DNA of 7,803 bases from contig JAKACR010000128.1 in the NCBI GenBank assembly GCA_021821225.1, forward strand, positions 1 to 7,803. The letters run 5' to 3'. A program made the position numbers and the translations under genes. The DNA comes from Bacillota bacterium (GTDB lineage: Bacteria; Bacillota; Bacilli; Alicyclobacillales; SLC66). The notes below the pieces were generated by a model. It did not search any database. It had not been told where the DNA came from and saw only the letters and a program-made list of their open reading frames with translations. This document shows, piece by piece, positions 1-6,062 of the stretch. Within the stretch, counting starts at the first letter, position 1. Every line of letters begins with the position of its first letter.

Positions 1-1210
1 CGAACGCCTGCAGCGCCTCCCGCTTGGTCTGCCGCGGTCCGCGGAACAGCGCGAAATAGAGCGACGACCGCACGCCCGGATCCTTCGCCCAGGCCCCGAT
101 GCGGGAAAAACCGTTCTGTGCGGGTTGCGTCTGGCCGTGCGCGCGGAGATGAAACGGCAACTGATAGGTGTAGCTGAAAAACAGGCGCTCATCGTTCGAA
201 CGCACGCGGTCAATCTCCGCGAGGTAGTGGTCGGCCACGCCGCTGTCCGGATCGAGCGCCTGCACTTCCAACAGCCACTGACGCGCCGCGCGCAACCGGC
301 GCAGGTTGGCCGAAGCGGCCGCCAATGCGAAGTACAGGGCCGGATCATGACGGTCCCCGAATTCGACAAGCTGGAGAAACATCGCGTAGGCTGCCCGATG
401 CTCGCCGAGAATGCCAAGTGTCGTCGCCAGTTTGTACCCCTGGTCAAACTGCAGCGGCGTGAGTTTTTTCAACAACCCCACAATCTGCCTGTACTCATCG
501 GGAACCTTTCCCGAATGGCGCAAAAAAACAGCCAGATTGCACAATGCGTGCACGTTTAACGGTTCAATGTCCAGCACATGGCGGGTCAGGGCTTCCGCTT
601 CGTCGATCTGCCCAAGATAGTAGCGCGCCAATGCCAGATTATTACGCGCCGCAACCGCGTCCGGTTGGCGCTTGATCTCCTGTTCAAGCAGCGCGCTCGC
701 TTCGTGAAAACGCCCTTCCTCAAGAAGCGCTCGCGCGCCGTCGCGTTCACGGGTGGTCTCCAACTGCTTGCGGCGGCTTTCACGCAGGATCTCGCCGCCG
801 CCGTATTCATGAATCAGCACGTCCAGCATCTCATCCGCATCGGGAGCAAATTCTCCCGTGGGATCGATCTCCAGATACTTGACCACATGCTCTTCCGCCA
901 GCTCGTACTCTCCGAGATTCGCATAGTTGTTCGCCATATAAAAATAGCATTCCGCCATATCCGGAGCGATATCGCTCAACACACTCTGCAAAACCTGGTT
1001 GGATTCCTCAAAATCCCCGAGTTCGGAGAGCACACCCGCCAGATTGCAGTGGTTCACCGCATTGCTGGGCTCGCACTCCACGGCCTTGCGAAAGGATTTG
1101 AGCGCCCGGGACAAGTCGTGCCTGTTCAGATAGCGCACGCCCCGTTCGAAGAAGAATGCAGCGTCAGGCGAAAACGGCACAACGTTTGTCCCCTGATCCC
1201 GTCTCTCCAT
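1..1210 (-). CDS. TPR-repeat protein, YvcD-like (3' end beyond window)
   Basis: I translated this frame codon by codon from the ATG at 1210-1208 and found no stop in 403 codons, so the gene continues past base 1. The start is preceded by AAAGGAGG (1224-1217) at 6 nt spacing. The protein has no signal peptide or membrane segment and is probably cytoplasmic. It is built of helical 34-residue repeats: about 17-50 (ending ECEPSN), 51-84 (with NLAGVLSELGDFEES), 85-118 (with YMANNYANLGEYELAEEH), then a charged stretch around 140-160, and further repeats about 158-193 and 194-227 (NNLALARYYLGQIDEAEAL). Later repeats to about residue 330 are more degenerate, and a non-TPR tail follows. TPR arrays are protein-interaction scaffolds; no catalytic motif is visible. 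In Bacillus subtilis a TPR gene, yvcD, lies between hisI and trxB, and this gene holds a similar position except that argS intervenes. The YvcD relationship is inferred from position and architecture, and the specific role is unknown. Confidence 0.85.
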   Translation of the reverse strand, partial: MERRDQGTNVVPFSPDAAFFFERGVRYLNRHDLSRALKSFRKAVECEPSNAVNHCNLAGVLSELGDFEESNQVLQSVLSDIAPDMAECYFYMANNYANLGEYELAEEHVVKYLEIDPTGEFAPDADEMLDVLIHEYGGGEILRESRRKQLETTRERDGARALLEEGRFHEASALLEQEIKRQPDAVAARNNLALARYYLGQIDEAEALTRHVLDIEPLNVHALCNLAVFLRHSGKVPDEYRQIVGLLKKLTPLQFDQGYKLATTLGILGEHRAAYAMFLQLVEFGDRHDPALYFALAAASANLRRLRAARQWLLEVQALDPDSGVADHYLAEIDRVRSNDERLFFSYTYQLPFHLRAHGQTQPAQNGFSRIGAWAKDPGVRSSLYFALFRGPRQTKREALQAF

Positions 1211-1216
1211 GAGCGG

Positions 1217-1224
1217 CCTCCTTT
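1217..1224 (-). promoter_or_regulatory. Ribosome binding site of the TPR gene
   Basis: On the minus strand AAAGGAGG lies 6 nt upstream of the ATG at 1210. It is a near-perfect Shine-Dalgarno sequence and fixes the start of the TPR gene. Confidence 0.8.
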
Positions 1225-1243
1225 ACCCGGTTGAATCGCAGCA

Positions 1244-1253
1244 AACCGCGGTT
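1244..1253. repeat. 10-bp perfect palindrome in TPR-gene leader
   Basis: AACCGCGGTT is self-complementary over all 10 bases. It lies between the proposed TPR-gene promoter and its ribosome binding site, where a downstream operator could sit. It could be chance in GC-rich DNA; no protein is assigned. Confidence 0.4.
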
Positions 1254-1264
1254 CCTTATGAATA

Positions 1265-1303
1265 ATCGCAATCAGTATATCACAGCGTCATCCTGATTGC
1301 GAT
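1265..1303. repeat. 11-bp inverted repeat around the TPR promoter
   Basis: The arm ATCGCAATCAG (1265-1275) is repeated exactly as its reverse complement CTGATTGCGAT (1293-1303), with 17 nt between them. One arm overlaps the end of the proposed minus-strand -10 and the expected transcription start; the other covers the -35 region. This geometry suits an operator bound by a dimeric regulator. As RNA it would be a stem with a large loop and no following U-run, so it is a poor terminator. The symmetry is seen directly; the operator role is inferred. Confidence 0.5.
1274..1282 (-). promoter_or_regulatory. Candidate extended -10 promoter of the TPR gene
   Basis: The minus strand reads TGATATACT, an extended -10 (TGn followed by TATACT, five of six matches to TATAAT). 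The -35 region at 17 bp spacing, TCGCAA, is weak, as is usual for extended -10 promoters. Transcription would start near 1267, giving a leader of about 57 nt. The motif lies mostly between the arms of the inverted repeat at 1265-1303. Confidence 0.45.
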
Positions 1304-1306
1304 CGA

Positions 1307-1328
1307 CCCAAACGTTGCCCAAACGTTG
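1307..1328. repeat. Tandem 11-bp direct repeat at the argS -35
   Basis: CCCAAACGTTG occurs twice back to back (1307-1317 and 1318-1328), a period of about one helical turn. Each copy contains the palindromic hexamer AACGTT. The second copy overlaps the first bases of the proposed argS -35 box, so a bound protein would touch RNA polymerase. The repeat is seen directly; the function is inferred. Confidence 0.5.
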
Positions 1329-1354
1329 CGGGGCGCCCCCGATCCGCCTATAAT
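1326..1354 (+). promoter_or_regulatory. Candidate sigma-A promoter of argS
   Basis: The -35 candidate TTGCGG (1326-1331) and a perfect -10 TATAAT (1349-1354) are separated by exactly 17 bp. Transcription would start near 1361, leaving a leader of only about 38 nt before the ATG at 1399. That is too short for a T-box riboswitch, which controls many Firmicute tRNA synthetase genes. Confidence 0.6.
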
Positions 1355-1383
1355 AATGGAAATTGTCAGTTGCGAACATCGCG

Positions 1384-1389
1384 AAGGAG
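1384..1389 (+). promoter_or_regulatory. Ribosome binding site that decides the argS start
   Basis: AAGGAG lies 9 nt upstream of the ATG at 1399. It favours this ATG over the in-frame TTG at 1363, which would place this Shine-Dalgarno sequence inside the coding region and lie almost at the predicted transcription start. Confidence 0.7.
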
Positions 1390-1398
1390 CTGCGCATC

Positions 1399-3204
1399 AT
1401 GGACCGCTTTGTACACCAGATTGCCATACAGATCGCCGCGCACGTGGAGGCTTCGGCGGACGACCTGGTCAACTGGTTGGAATTTCCGCCCGACAGCGCG
1501 CTGGGCGATGTGGCCCTGCCCTGCTTCCGGCTTGCCAAAACGCTGCGCAAGGCGCCCCAGGCGATCGCGATCGACCTGGCGGACAAGCTCGGCGCAAATC
1601 CACTGTTTATTCCCGAACCTGTCGGCCCGTATCTCAATATGCGCCTGCATCGCGGCGCGGCCTGGAAGGCCATCCGCAGGCAGATCGCGGATGATGACGG
1701 CTTTTTTACCAGCCGACGCGGCCTGGGACAGACGGTGGCAATTGATCTCTCGTCGCCGAACATCGCCAAGCCGTTTTCGATGGGACACCTGCGCTCCACG
1801 GTGATCGGCACGGCGCTTGCCAATATCCTCGCGTCGGACGGCTACCGCCCGCTGCGCATCAACCACCTCGGCGACTGGGGAACGCAGTTTGGCAAGATCA
1901 TCGTGGCCTACAGGCGATTCGGCGACGAGACGGCCGTGCGGGCCCAGCCGATTCAGGAACTGAACGCCCTGTACGTGCGGTTTCACGAAGAGGCGGCAAT
2001 CGATCCTGCGCTGGACGACGAAGCGCGTGCGGCGTTCAAGCGCCTGGAGGACGGCGACGCGGAGAATCTCGCGCTGTGGCGCTGGATCGTCAGCGTCAGC
2101 AAAGGAGAGTTCCAGCGCACGTACGAACTGCTCGGCACCGCGTTTGATCATACACTGGGCGAAAGCTTCTACAATGATAAGATGCCCTCCGTCGTGCAGG
2201 AACTTGCGGACAAGCAACTGCTCACCCAGAGCGCTGGCGCGGAAGTGGTCATGCTTGAGGAGGATGGGCTGCCGCCGTGCCTGATCCGCCGCAGCGACGG
2301 CGCCACGCTGTATCCCACGCGGGACCTCGCAGCGGCGTTGTACCGCCACCGGTCGCTCGGGGCCGACCGCCTGCTGTACGTGGTTGGCGCCGAGCAGCGG
2401 CTGCACTTTCAGCAGGTGTTCGCCGTGCTTGCGCGGATGGGTTATGGGTTTGCTTCCCGCTGCTCACATATCGCATTCGGCATGATGTTGATGGACGGCA
2501 AGAAAATGTCGACGCGCAAAGGCCAGGTCGTGCGCTTGCAGGAAGTGCTGGAGGAAGCGGTAGCGCGCGCGCGCGCGATCATCGCGGAGAAAAATCCCGA
2601 TCTGCGCGAGGCGGACCGCACCGCCCGCGACATCGGCGTAGGCGCCGTGATCTTCAACGACCTGAAGACCAACCGCCTGCACGACGTGGACTTCACCATG
2701 GAGACCGCGCTGGCCTTTGAGGGCGAAACAGGGCCCTATGTACAGTACACGCACGCGCGGGCGTGTTCCGTGCTGCGCAGGGCGGGCCTGCTCGCGCCCG
2801 AAACCGGTTCGCCCGCGGCTCTTGTAACGCCCGCCGCCGAGGTGACGCCGGACGATTCCCGCGCTGCGCCGCTCTCGCCCGCGCGCATCGCCGCAGCCGA
2901 TGCCTCCATGGACACATCCGGCCATGCTAAGGACCAACTGGACGACGCAGCGTGGGAATTGGCCAAGCTCCTGAGCCGTTACGCGGATATCCGCCTGCGC
3001 GCGGCCGACGAAATGGACCCCTCGCTGATCGCCAAGCACGCGCTGGACATCAGCCAGGCGTTCAACCGCTTCTATCACGATTGCCCGATCCTGTCCGCCG
3101 AAGAACCGCTGCGCGCGTTCCGGCTCGCGCTGACGGACGCGACGCGCGTCACTTTGCGGGCGTCCCTGGAACTGCTCGGCATTGCCCAGCCTGCCGAGAT
3201 CTGA
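1399..3204 (+). CDS. argS: Arginyl-tRNA synthetase
   Basis: This class I cytoplasmic enzyme attaches arginine to tRNA-Arg using ATP. The product is 601 residues from the ATG at 1399. The N-terminal tRNA-recognition domain covers about 1-105 and includes the pattern SALGDVALPCFRLAK. Catalytic motifs follow: SSPNIAKPFSMGHLRST with the HIGH-like GHLR at 129-132, NHLGDWGTQFG, and the KMSKS-like loop KKMSTRK at 368-374. EGETGPYVQYTHAR closes the core, and an all-helical DALR anticodon-binding domain runs from about 515 to the end (AFNRFYHDCPIL). From memory of family sequences it resembles the streptococcal and fungal/mitochondrial type (SSPNIAKPFS, HLGDWG) more than B. subtilis ArgS. A Pro/Ala/Asp-rich linker at about 465-514 is unusually long. 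The gene is monocistronic, convergent with hisIE and divergent from the TPR gene. Confidence 0.96.
   Translation: MDRFVHQIAIQIAAHVEASADDLVNWLEFPPDSALGDVALPCFRLAKTLRKAPQAIAIDLADKLGANPLFIPEPVGPYLNMRLHRGAAWKAIRRQIADDDGFFTSRRGLGQTVAIDLSSPNIAKPFSMGHLRSTVIGTALANILASDGYRPLRINHLGDWGTQFGKIIVAYRRFGDETAVRAQPIQELNALYVRFHEEAAIDPALDDEARAAFKRLEDGDAENLALWRWIVSVSKGEFQRTYELLGTAFDHTLGESFYNDKMPSVVQELADKQLLTQSAGAEVVMLEEDGLPPCLIRRSDGATLYPTRDLAAALYRHRSLGADRLLYVVGAEQRLHFQQVFAVLARMGYGFASRCSHIAFGMMLMDGKKMSTRKGQVVRLQEVLEEAVARARAIIAEKNPDLREADRTARDIGVGAVIFNDLKTNRLHDVDFTMETALAFEGETGPYVQYTHARACSVLRRAGLLAPETGSPAALVTPAAEVTPDDSRAAPLSPARIAAADASMDTSGHAKDQLDDAAWELAKLLSRYADIRLRAADEMDPSLIAKHALDISQAFNRFYHDCPILSAEEPLRAFRLALTDATRVTLRASLELLGIAQPAEI
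3175..3198. other. Inverted repeat at the convergent argS/hisIE ends
   Basis: CTCGGCA (3175-3181) and TGCCGAG (3192-3198) can form a 7-bp stem with a 10-nt loop. It lies in the last codons of argS and 17 nt past the hisIE stop on the other strand. Neither strand has a following T-run, so it is not a standard intrinsic terminator. It may be a weak bidirectional terminator, an RNA 3'-end stabiliser, or chance. Confidence 0.25.
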
Positions 3205-3214
3205 TCCCTGGACT

Positions 3215-3946
3215 TCACTTACCGCCCTTGACCACCTGCTCGCGGCCGTGGTAGCGCCCGCCCAGTTCCGCGAACACGTCGGCCAACGACACTTGCTGTT
3301 CACGCAGGAGAACCAGCAGGTGGTACAACAGATCCGCCGCTTCGTACCGGACCTCGGCCGCGTCGCCGTTTTTCGCGCCGATGATCACCTCTGTCGCCTC
3401 TTCGCCGACTTTTTTGAGGATCTTGTCCAATCCTTTGTCAAACAGGTACGTCGTATACGCGCCGGCCGGGCGCTCCTGCCGCCGCTTTTCCACACGCCGC
3501 TCCAGTTGCAAAAGAACGTCCAGCGCCGCGTCGTCCGATCCATCGTCCGCCGCGGCACGCTCGCTCCCCCCGCCGTCAGCCCCGCCCTCGTCAGGCGCCG
3601 CCGCGAGCGGGCTGGAAAAACACGACACCGCGCCCGTGTGGCACGCCGGCCCCGCAGGTTCCACCCGCACGACCAGCGCGTCGCCGTCACAGTCGGCGTG
3701 GATCTCCGTCACGCGCTGTGTGTGGCCGGACGTCTCCCCCTTGTGCCACAGTTGCCGGCGCGAGCGGCTGTAAAACCAGGTCTCGCCGCTTTGCAGCGTC
3801 TTTTGCAGCGCTTCCCTGTCCATGTACGCGACCGTGAGCACCCGTCTGGTGTGCGCATCCTGCACCACCGCCGGGATCAGCCCCCGCTCGTCAAACCGCA
3901 ACGCCTCGTGCGCCTGTCCGTTTACCGTCAACCGCATCGCGCTCAC
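3215..3946 (-). CDS. hisIE: Phosphoribosyl-AMP cyclohydrolase / phosphoribosyl-ATP pyrophosphatase
   Basis: This fused enzyme hydrolyses phosphoribosyl-ATP to phosphoribosyl-AMP (HisE half) and then opens the adenine ring to give ProFAR (HisI half). The product is 243 residues. HisI occupies about 1-110: [31 protein letters not shown], and the metal-site pattern [11 protein letters not shown] with cysteines 86, 102 and 109. HisE occupies about 144-236: [21 protein letters not shown], then [11 protein letters not shown] and [15 protein letters not shown] low-complexity Gly/Ala/Asp linker at 111-143 joins them. The start is GTG at 3946, which overlaps the hisF stop as GTGA and has GGAG 10 nt upstream. 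An ATG four codons in (3937) would have 19 nt spacing and is less likely. It is the last gene of the visible his operon. Confidence 0.95.
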   Translation of the reverse strand: MSAMRLTVNGQAHEALRFDERGLIPAVVQDAHTRRVLTVAYMDREALQKTLQSGETWFYSRSRRQLWHKGETSGHTQRVTEIHADCDGDALVVRVEPAGPACHTGAVSCFSSPLAAAPDEGGADGGGSERAAADDGSDDAALDVLLQLERRVEKRRQERPAGAYTTYLFDKGLDKILKKVGEEATEVIIGAKNGDAAEVRYEAADLLYHLLVLLREQQVSLADVFAELGGRYHGREQVVKGGK

Positions 3947-4704
3947 CGCACGGCCACTCCTTTTTGATGCAGATAATTCTTGACTTCACGAATCGATGTC
4001 TCCGCGAAGTGAAACACGCTGGCGGCCAGCGCCGCATCCGCCTTGCCCTCCGTCAACACTTCGAGAAAGTGCTCCCGCGTCCCCGCGCCGCCGGATGCGA
4101 TGACGGGTATGCGCACACGCTCGGACACGCGCTTTGTCAACTCAATGTCATAGCCGTCGCGACGCCCGTCCTGGTCGAAGCTGGTCAACAGAATTTCCCC
4201 CGCTCCGAACTCCTCCGCCTGCTCCGCCCATTTTACGGCGGACAGGCCGGTTTTCACCCGCCCGCCGCTGATCAGGACCTCCCAGTCGTCGCGAACGCGG
4301 TCAAATTTGGCGTCGATGGCCACAACCGCACACTGGGAACCAAAGCGGCGCGCCACCTCCGTGATGAACGTCGGGTCGCGCACGGCGGCGGAATTAAGTG
4401 AGACCTTGTCCGCCCCCGCTCTTAGCACCGCGCGCACGTCTTCGACCGCCGACAGACCGCCGCCGACCGTGAACGGGATGAAAAGCTGCTCTGCCGTCCT
4501 GCTGACGATGTCAAGCAAGATGCCGCGCCCCTCCGCTGTGGCGGAGATGTCGAGCAGCACGATCTCGTCGGCACCCTGCTCATCGTATTGCTGCGCCAAG
4601 GCCACGGGATCCCCCGCATCCCGCTCATTGCCAAAAAAGGATTCAAACTTGACAACGCGCCCCTCCCGGACATCGAAACAGGGAATAATGCGCTTCGTGA
4701 TCAT
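3943..4704 (-). CDS. hisF: Imidazole glycerol phosphate synthase cyclase subunit
   Basis: HisF takes ammonia from HisH and cyclises PRFAR to imidazole-glycerol phosphate and AICAR. The 253-residue length is normal for this (beta/alpha)8 barrel. The two catalytic aspartates are present: Asp11 in IIPCFDV and Asp131 in VVAIDAK. Also visible are [36 protein letters not shown] and the ending [12 protein letters not shown]. The ATG overlaps the hisA stop as ATGA and follows AGGAGG at 7 nt. Loop 1 is atypical: after Lys19 the usual Gly is Phe20, and the segment FESFFGNE before RDAGDP is one residue longer than the common GVNFVGL pattern. The DGT motif reads DGR (Arg181). An LPS-type HisF paralogue was considered, but the conserved core and operon position favour true HisF. 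Confidence 0.94.
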   Translation of the reverse strand: MITKRIIPCFDVREGRVVKFESFFGNERDAGDPVALAQQYDEQGADEIVLLDISATAEGRGILLDIVSRTAEQLFIPFTVGGGLSAVEDVRAVLRAGADKVSLNSAAVRDPTFITEVARRFGSQCAVVAIDAKFDRVRDDWEVLISGGRVKTGLSAVKWAEQAEEFGAGEILLTSFDQDGRRDGYDIELTKRVSERVRIPVIASGGAGTREHFLEVLTEGKADAALAASVFHFAETSIREVKNYLHQKGVAVR

Positions 4705-5444
4705 TCCGCGCCCTCCTGCGCACAGCGCGCCGCCTCCCGCAGATCGAGTGTCCCTTCCAGCAGCGACCTGCCGAGAATCACCCCCGACAGCCCGTCCGCT
4801 GCCCGCTCGCGCACGCGCCGCACATCCTCAAGATCCTTCACGCCGCCCGACACGATGACTGACAGCCCGGACGCCCGGCTGAGCGCCACCGCCGATTCGA
4901 TATTGGCGCCGGACAGCATCCCGTCGCGCGCGATATCCGTGTACACACACTCCGTATACCCGTGCGCGCACAGTTCTTGCGCGAGTTCCACCGCCAGGCG
5001 CCCTTCCGTCCGCGTCCAGCCCTGCGTCGCCACCCTGCCGCCGCGCGCGTCGATCCCGACCGCCACCCGCTCTCCGAACGCCGCGCGAAGGACGCCTGCC
5101 AGACGCGGATCGTGCGCCGCCACCGTACCGAGCACACAGCGCCAGACACCGAGCGCCAGCCAGTACTCCACGTCTTCCTGATTGCGGATGCCGCCGCCGA
5201 TTTGCACCATCAACCCCGTCGCAGCCACGATGGAGGCCACGATGTCCCGCGTTTGCGGCGAACGCGCACCCGTGCGCGCGGCATCCAGATCCACCATGTG
5301 CAGATGGGTCGCCCCGGCCTGACGATAGCCGAGGGCCAGGGCGACCGGGTCGCCGTACACGGTCTTCGCATCGTAATCGCCCTGGCGCAACCGCACGGCC
5401 TGTCCCGCGAGGAGATCGATCGCCGGATACAGCCTCGTCGTCAC
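4701..5444 (-). CDS. hisA: ProFAR isomerase
   Basis: HisA performs the Amadori rearrangement of ProFAR to PRFAR, the substrate of HisH/HisF. I start it at the GTG at 5444, which overlaps the hisH stop as GTGA and gives 247 residues beginning (V/M)[13 protein letters not shown], the normal family N-terminus. The frame extends to a GTG at 5465, but that would add seven atypical residues. Asp10 (YPAIDL) and Asp174 (TDIARDG) match the catalytic pair of the barrel. Other signatures are [42 protein letters not shown] and [11 protein letters not shown]. The ribosome binding site is poor and lies in a predicted hairpin (5448-5462), so translation probably depends on ribosomes finishing hisH. The stop overlaps the hisF ATG. 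Confidence 0.95.
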   Translation of the reverse strand: MTTRLYPAIDLLAGQAVRLRQGDYDAKTVYGDPVALALGYRQAGATHLHMVDLDAARTGARSPQTRDIVASIVAATGLMVQIGGGIRNQEDVEYWLALGVWRCVLGTVAAHDPRLAGVLRAAFGERVAVGIDARGGRVATQGWTRTEGRLAVELAQELCAHGYTECVYTDIARDGMLSGANIESAVALSRASGLSVIVSGGVKDLEDVRRVRERAADGLSGVILGRSLLEGTLDLREAARCAQEGAE

Positions 5445-6061
5445 GTTCGCACCCCCGGTGCGCACAGCGCCGCAAAATTGCCCAGCAGATGAAGTCCCGC
5501 CGCGGAGCTTTTCTCCGGATGGAACTGCACACCGGAGATATTGTCCAACGAAACGATGGCGGGCACCTGCGCGAAGTAGTCCGTCGTGGCCACAATCACG
5601 CTTGGGTCCAGCGGTTCCACATAGTAACTGTGCACGAAATACGCCATCTCTCCGCCTGTCAGGCCATCCGCCAGACGGTCGCGGCGCGCGATCTTAAGAC
5701 CGTTCCAGCCGACATGCGGGATCTTGAAATCACCGCGCAGACGGCGGACACGCCCCGGAATCAGATCCAGTCCCGCGTGTTCGCCGTGTTCTTCGCTTAC
5801 TGAAAACAGCAGTTGCATGCCGAGACAGATGCCGAGTAGCGGCTTTCCGCTCGTTGCGCCGGCTTTCAGCGCACCGATCAGATCCAGGCGGCGCAGGCTG
5901 TCCATGGCGTCGCCGAACGCCCCGACGCCGGGAAGGATGATGCCGTCGGCCCGGTCGAGCCATGCGCGGTCGGACGTGACGACCGTTTGCCGGCCGAGAA
6001 GCTCCAGCGCCTTTTGCACACTGCGCAGATTGCCCACGCCGTAATCGACGATCGCGATCAT
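5441..6061 (-). CDS. hisH: Imidazole glycerol phosphate synthase glutaminase subunit
   Basis: HisH is the class I glutamine amidotransferase that hydrolyses glutamine and channels ammonia to HisF. The 206 residues carry the full triad: Cys79 in GICLGMQ, His181 and Glu183 in GVQFHPEKS. The oxyanion strand is LPGVGAFGDAM, and PHVGWN and YFVHSYYV are typical HisH motifs. The ATG at 6061 lies 1 nt after the hisG stop (TGAGATG), and GGAGGAGG inside the end of hisG supplies its ribosome binding site. In the usual Bacillales order hisB precedes hisH; here hisG does. The stop overlaps the hisA GTG. HisH and HisF should form a heterodimer. Confidence 0.96.
   Translation of the reverse strand: MIAIVDYGVGNLRSVQKALELLGRQTVVTSDRAWLDRADGIILPGVGAFGDAMDSLRRLDLIGALKAGATSGKPLLGICLGMQLLFSVSEEHGEHAGLDLIPGRVRRLRGDFKIPHVGWNGLKIARRDRLADGLTGGEMAYFVHSYYVEPLDPSVIVATTDYFAQVPAIVSLDNISGVQFHPEKSSAAGLHLLGNFAALCAPGVRT
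5448..5462 (-). promoter_or_regulatory. Hairpin covering the hisA ribosome binding region
   Basis: The mRNA sequence CGCACC-GGG-GGTGCG forms a perfect 6-bp stem with a 3-nt loop and ends 3 nt before the hisA GTG. It would hide the only purine-rich, Shine-Dalgarno-like bases upstream of hisA. Ribosomes completing hisH would melt it. The fold is read from the sequence; the coupling role is inferred. Confidence 0.4.
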
Positions 6062-6062
6062 C

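Noticed and set aside
578..1234. A 218-residue plus-strand frame opposite the TPR gene
   Set aside because: The minus strand encodes a TPR protein open over the whole region with a good ribosome binding site; the plus frame shows no domain.
1276..1292. The inverted repeat at 1265-1303 as an intrinsic terminator
   Set aside because: The loop is 17 nt, no T-run follows on either strand, and it lies between two divergent genes rather than at a gene end.
1363..1398. TTG at 1363 as the argS start, adding 12 residues
   Set aside because: The AAGGAG at 1384-1389 is ideally placed for the ATG at 1399, and 1363 is almost at the predicted transcription start.
1211..1398. A T-box riboswitch ahead of argS
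   Set aside because: The predicted leader is only about 38 nt, and no T-box core or terminator/antiterminator pair is visible.
1366..2406. A 346-residue open frame on the minus strand inside argS
   Set aside because: It lies antisense to well-conserved argS sequence, has no recognisable motif, and is the kind of long shadow frame GC-rich coding DNA produces.
2563..2577. A 15-nt alternating GC run inside argS, possible Z-DNA
   Set aside because: It encodes part of a normal Ala/Arg-rich ArgS helix (VARARAI) and is expected in GC-rich coding sequence.
2464..3303. A 279-residue minus-strand frame crossing the argS/hisIE junction
   Set aside because: It conflicts with the clear ArgS and HisIE frames and has no family features.
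3182..3967. A 261-residue plus-strand frame opposite hisIE
   Set aside because: HisIE is unmistakable on the other strand; the Arg/Pro/His-rich plus translation is typical of a shadow frame.
5445..5465. GTG at 5465 as the hisA start, adding 7 residues
   Set aside because: The GTG at 5444 gives the usual family N-terminus and a GTGA overlap with hisH; the extra residues are uncharacteristic.
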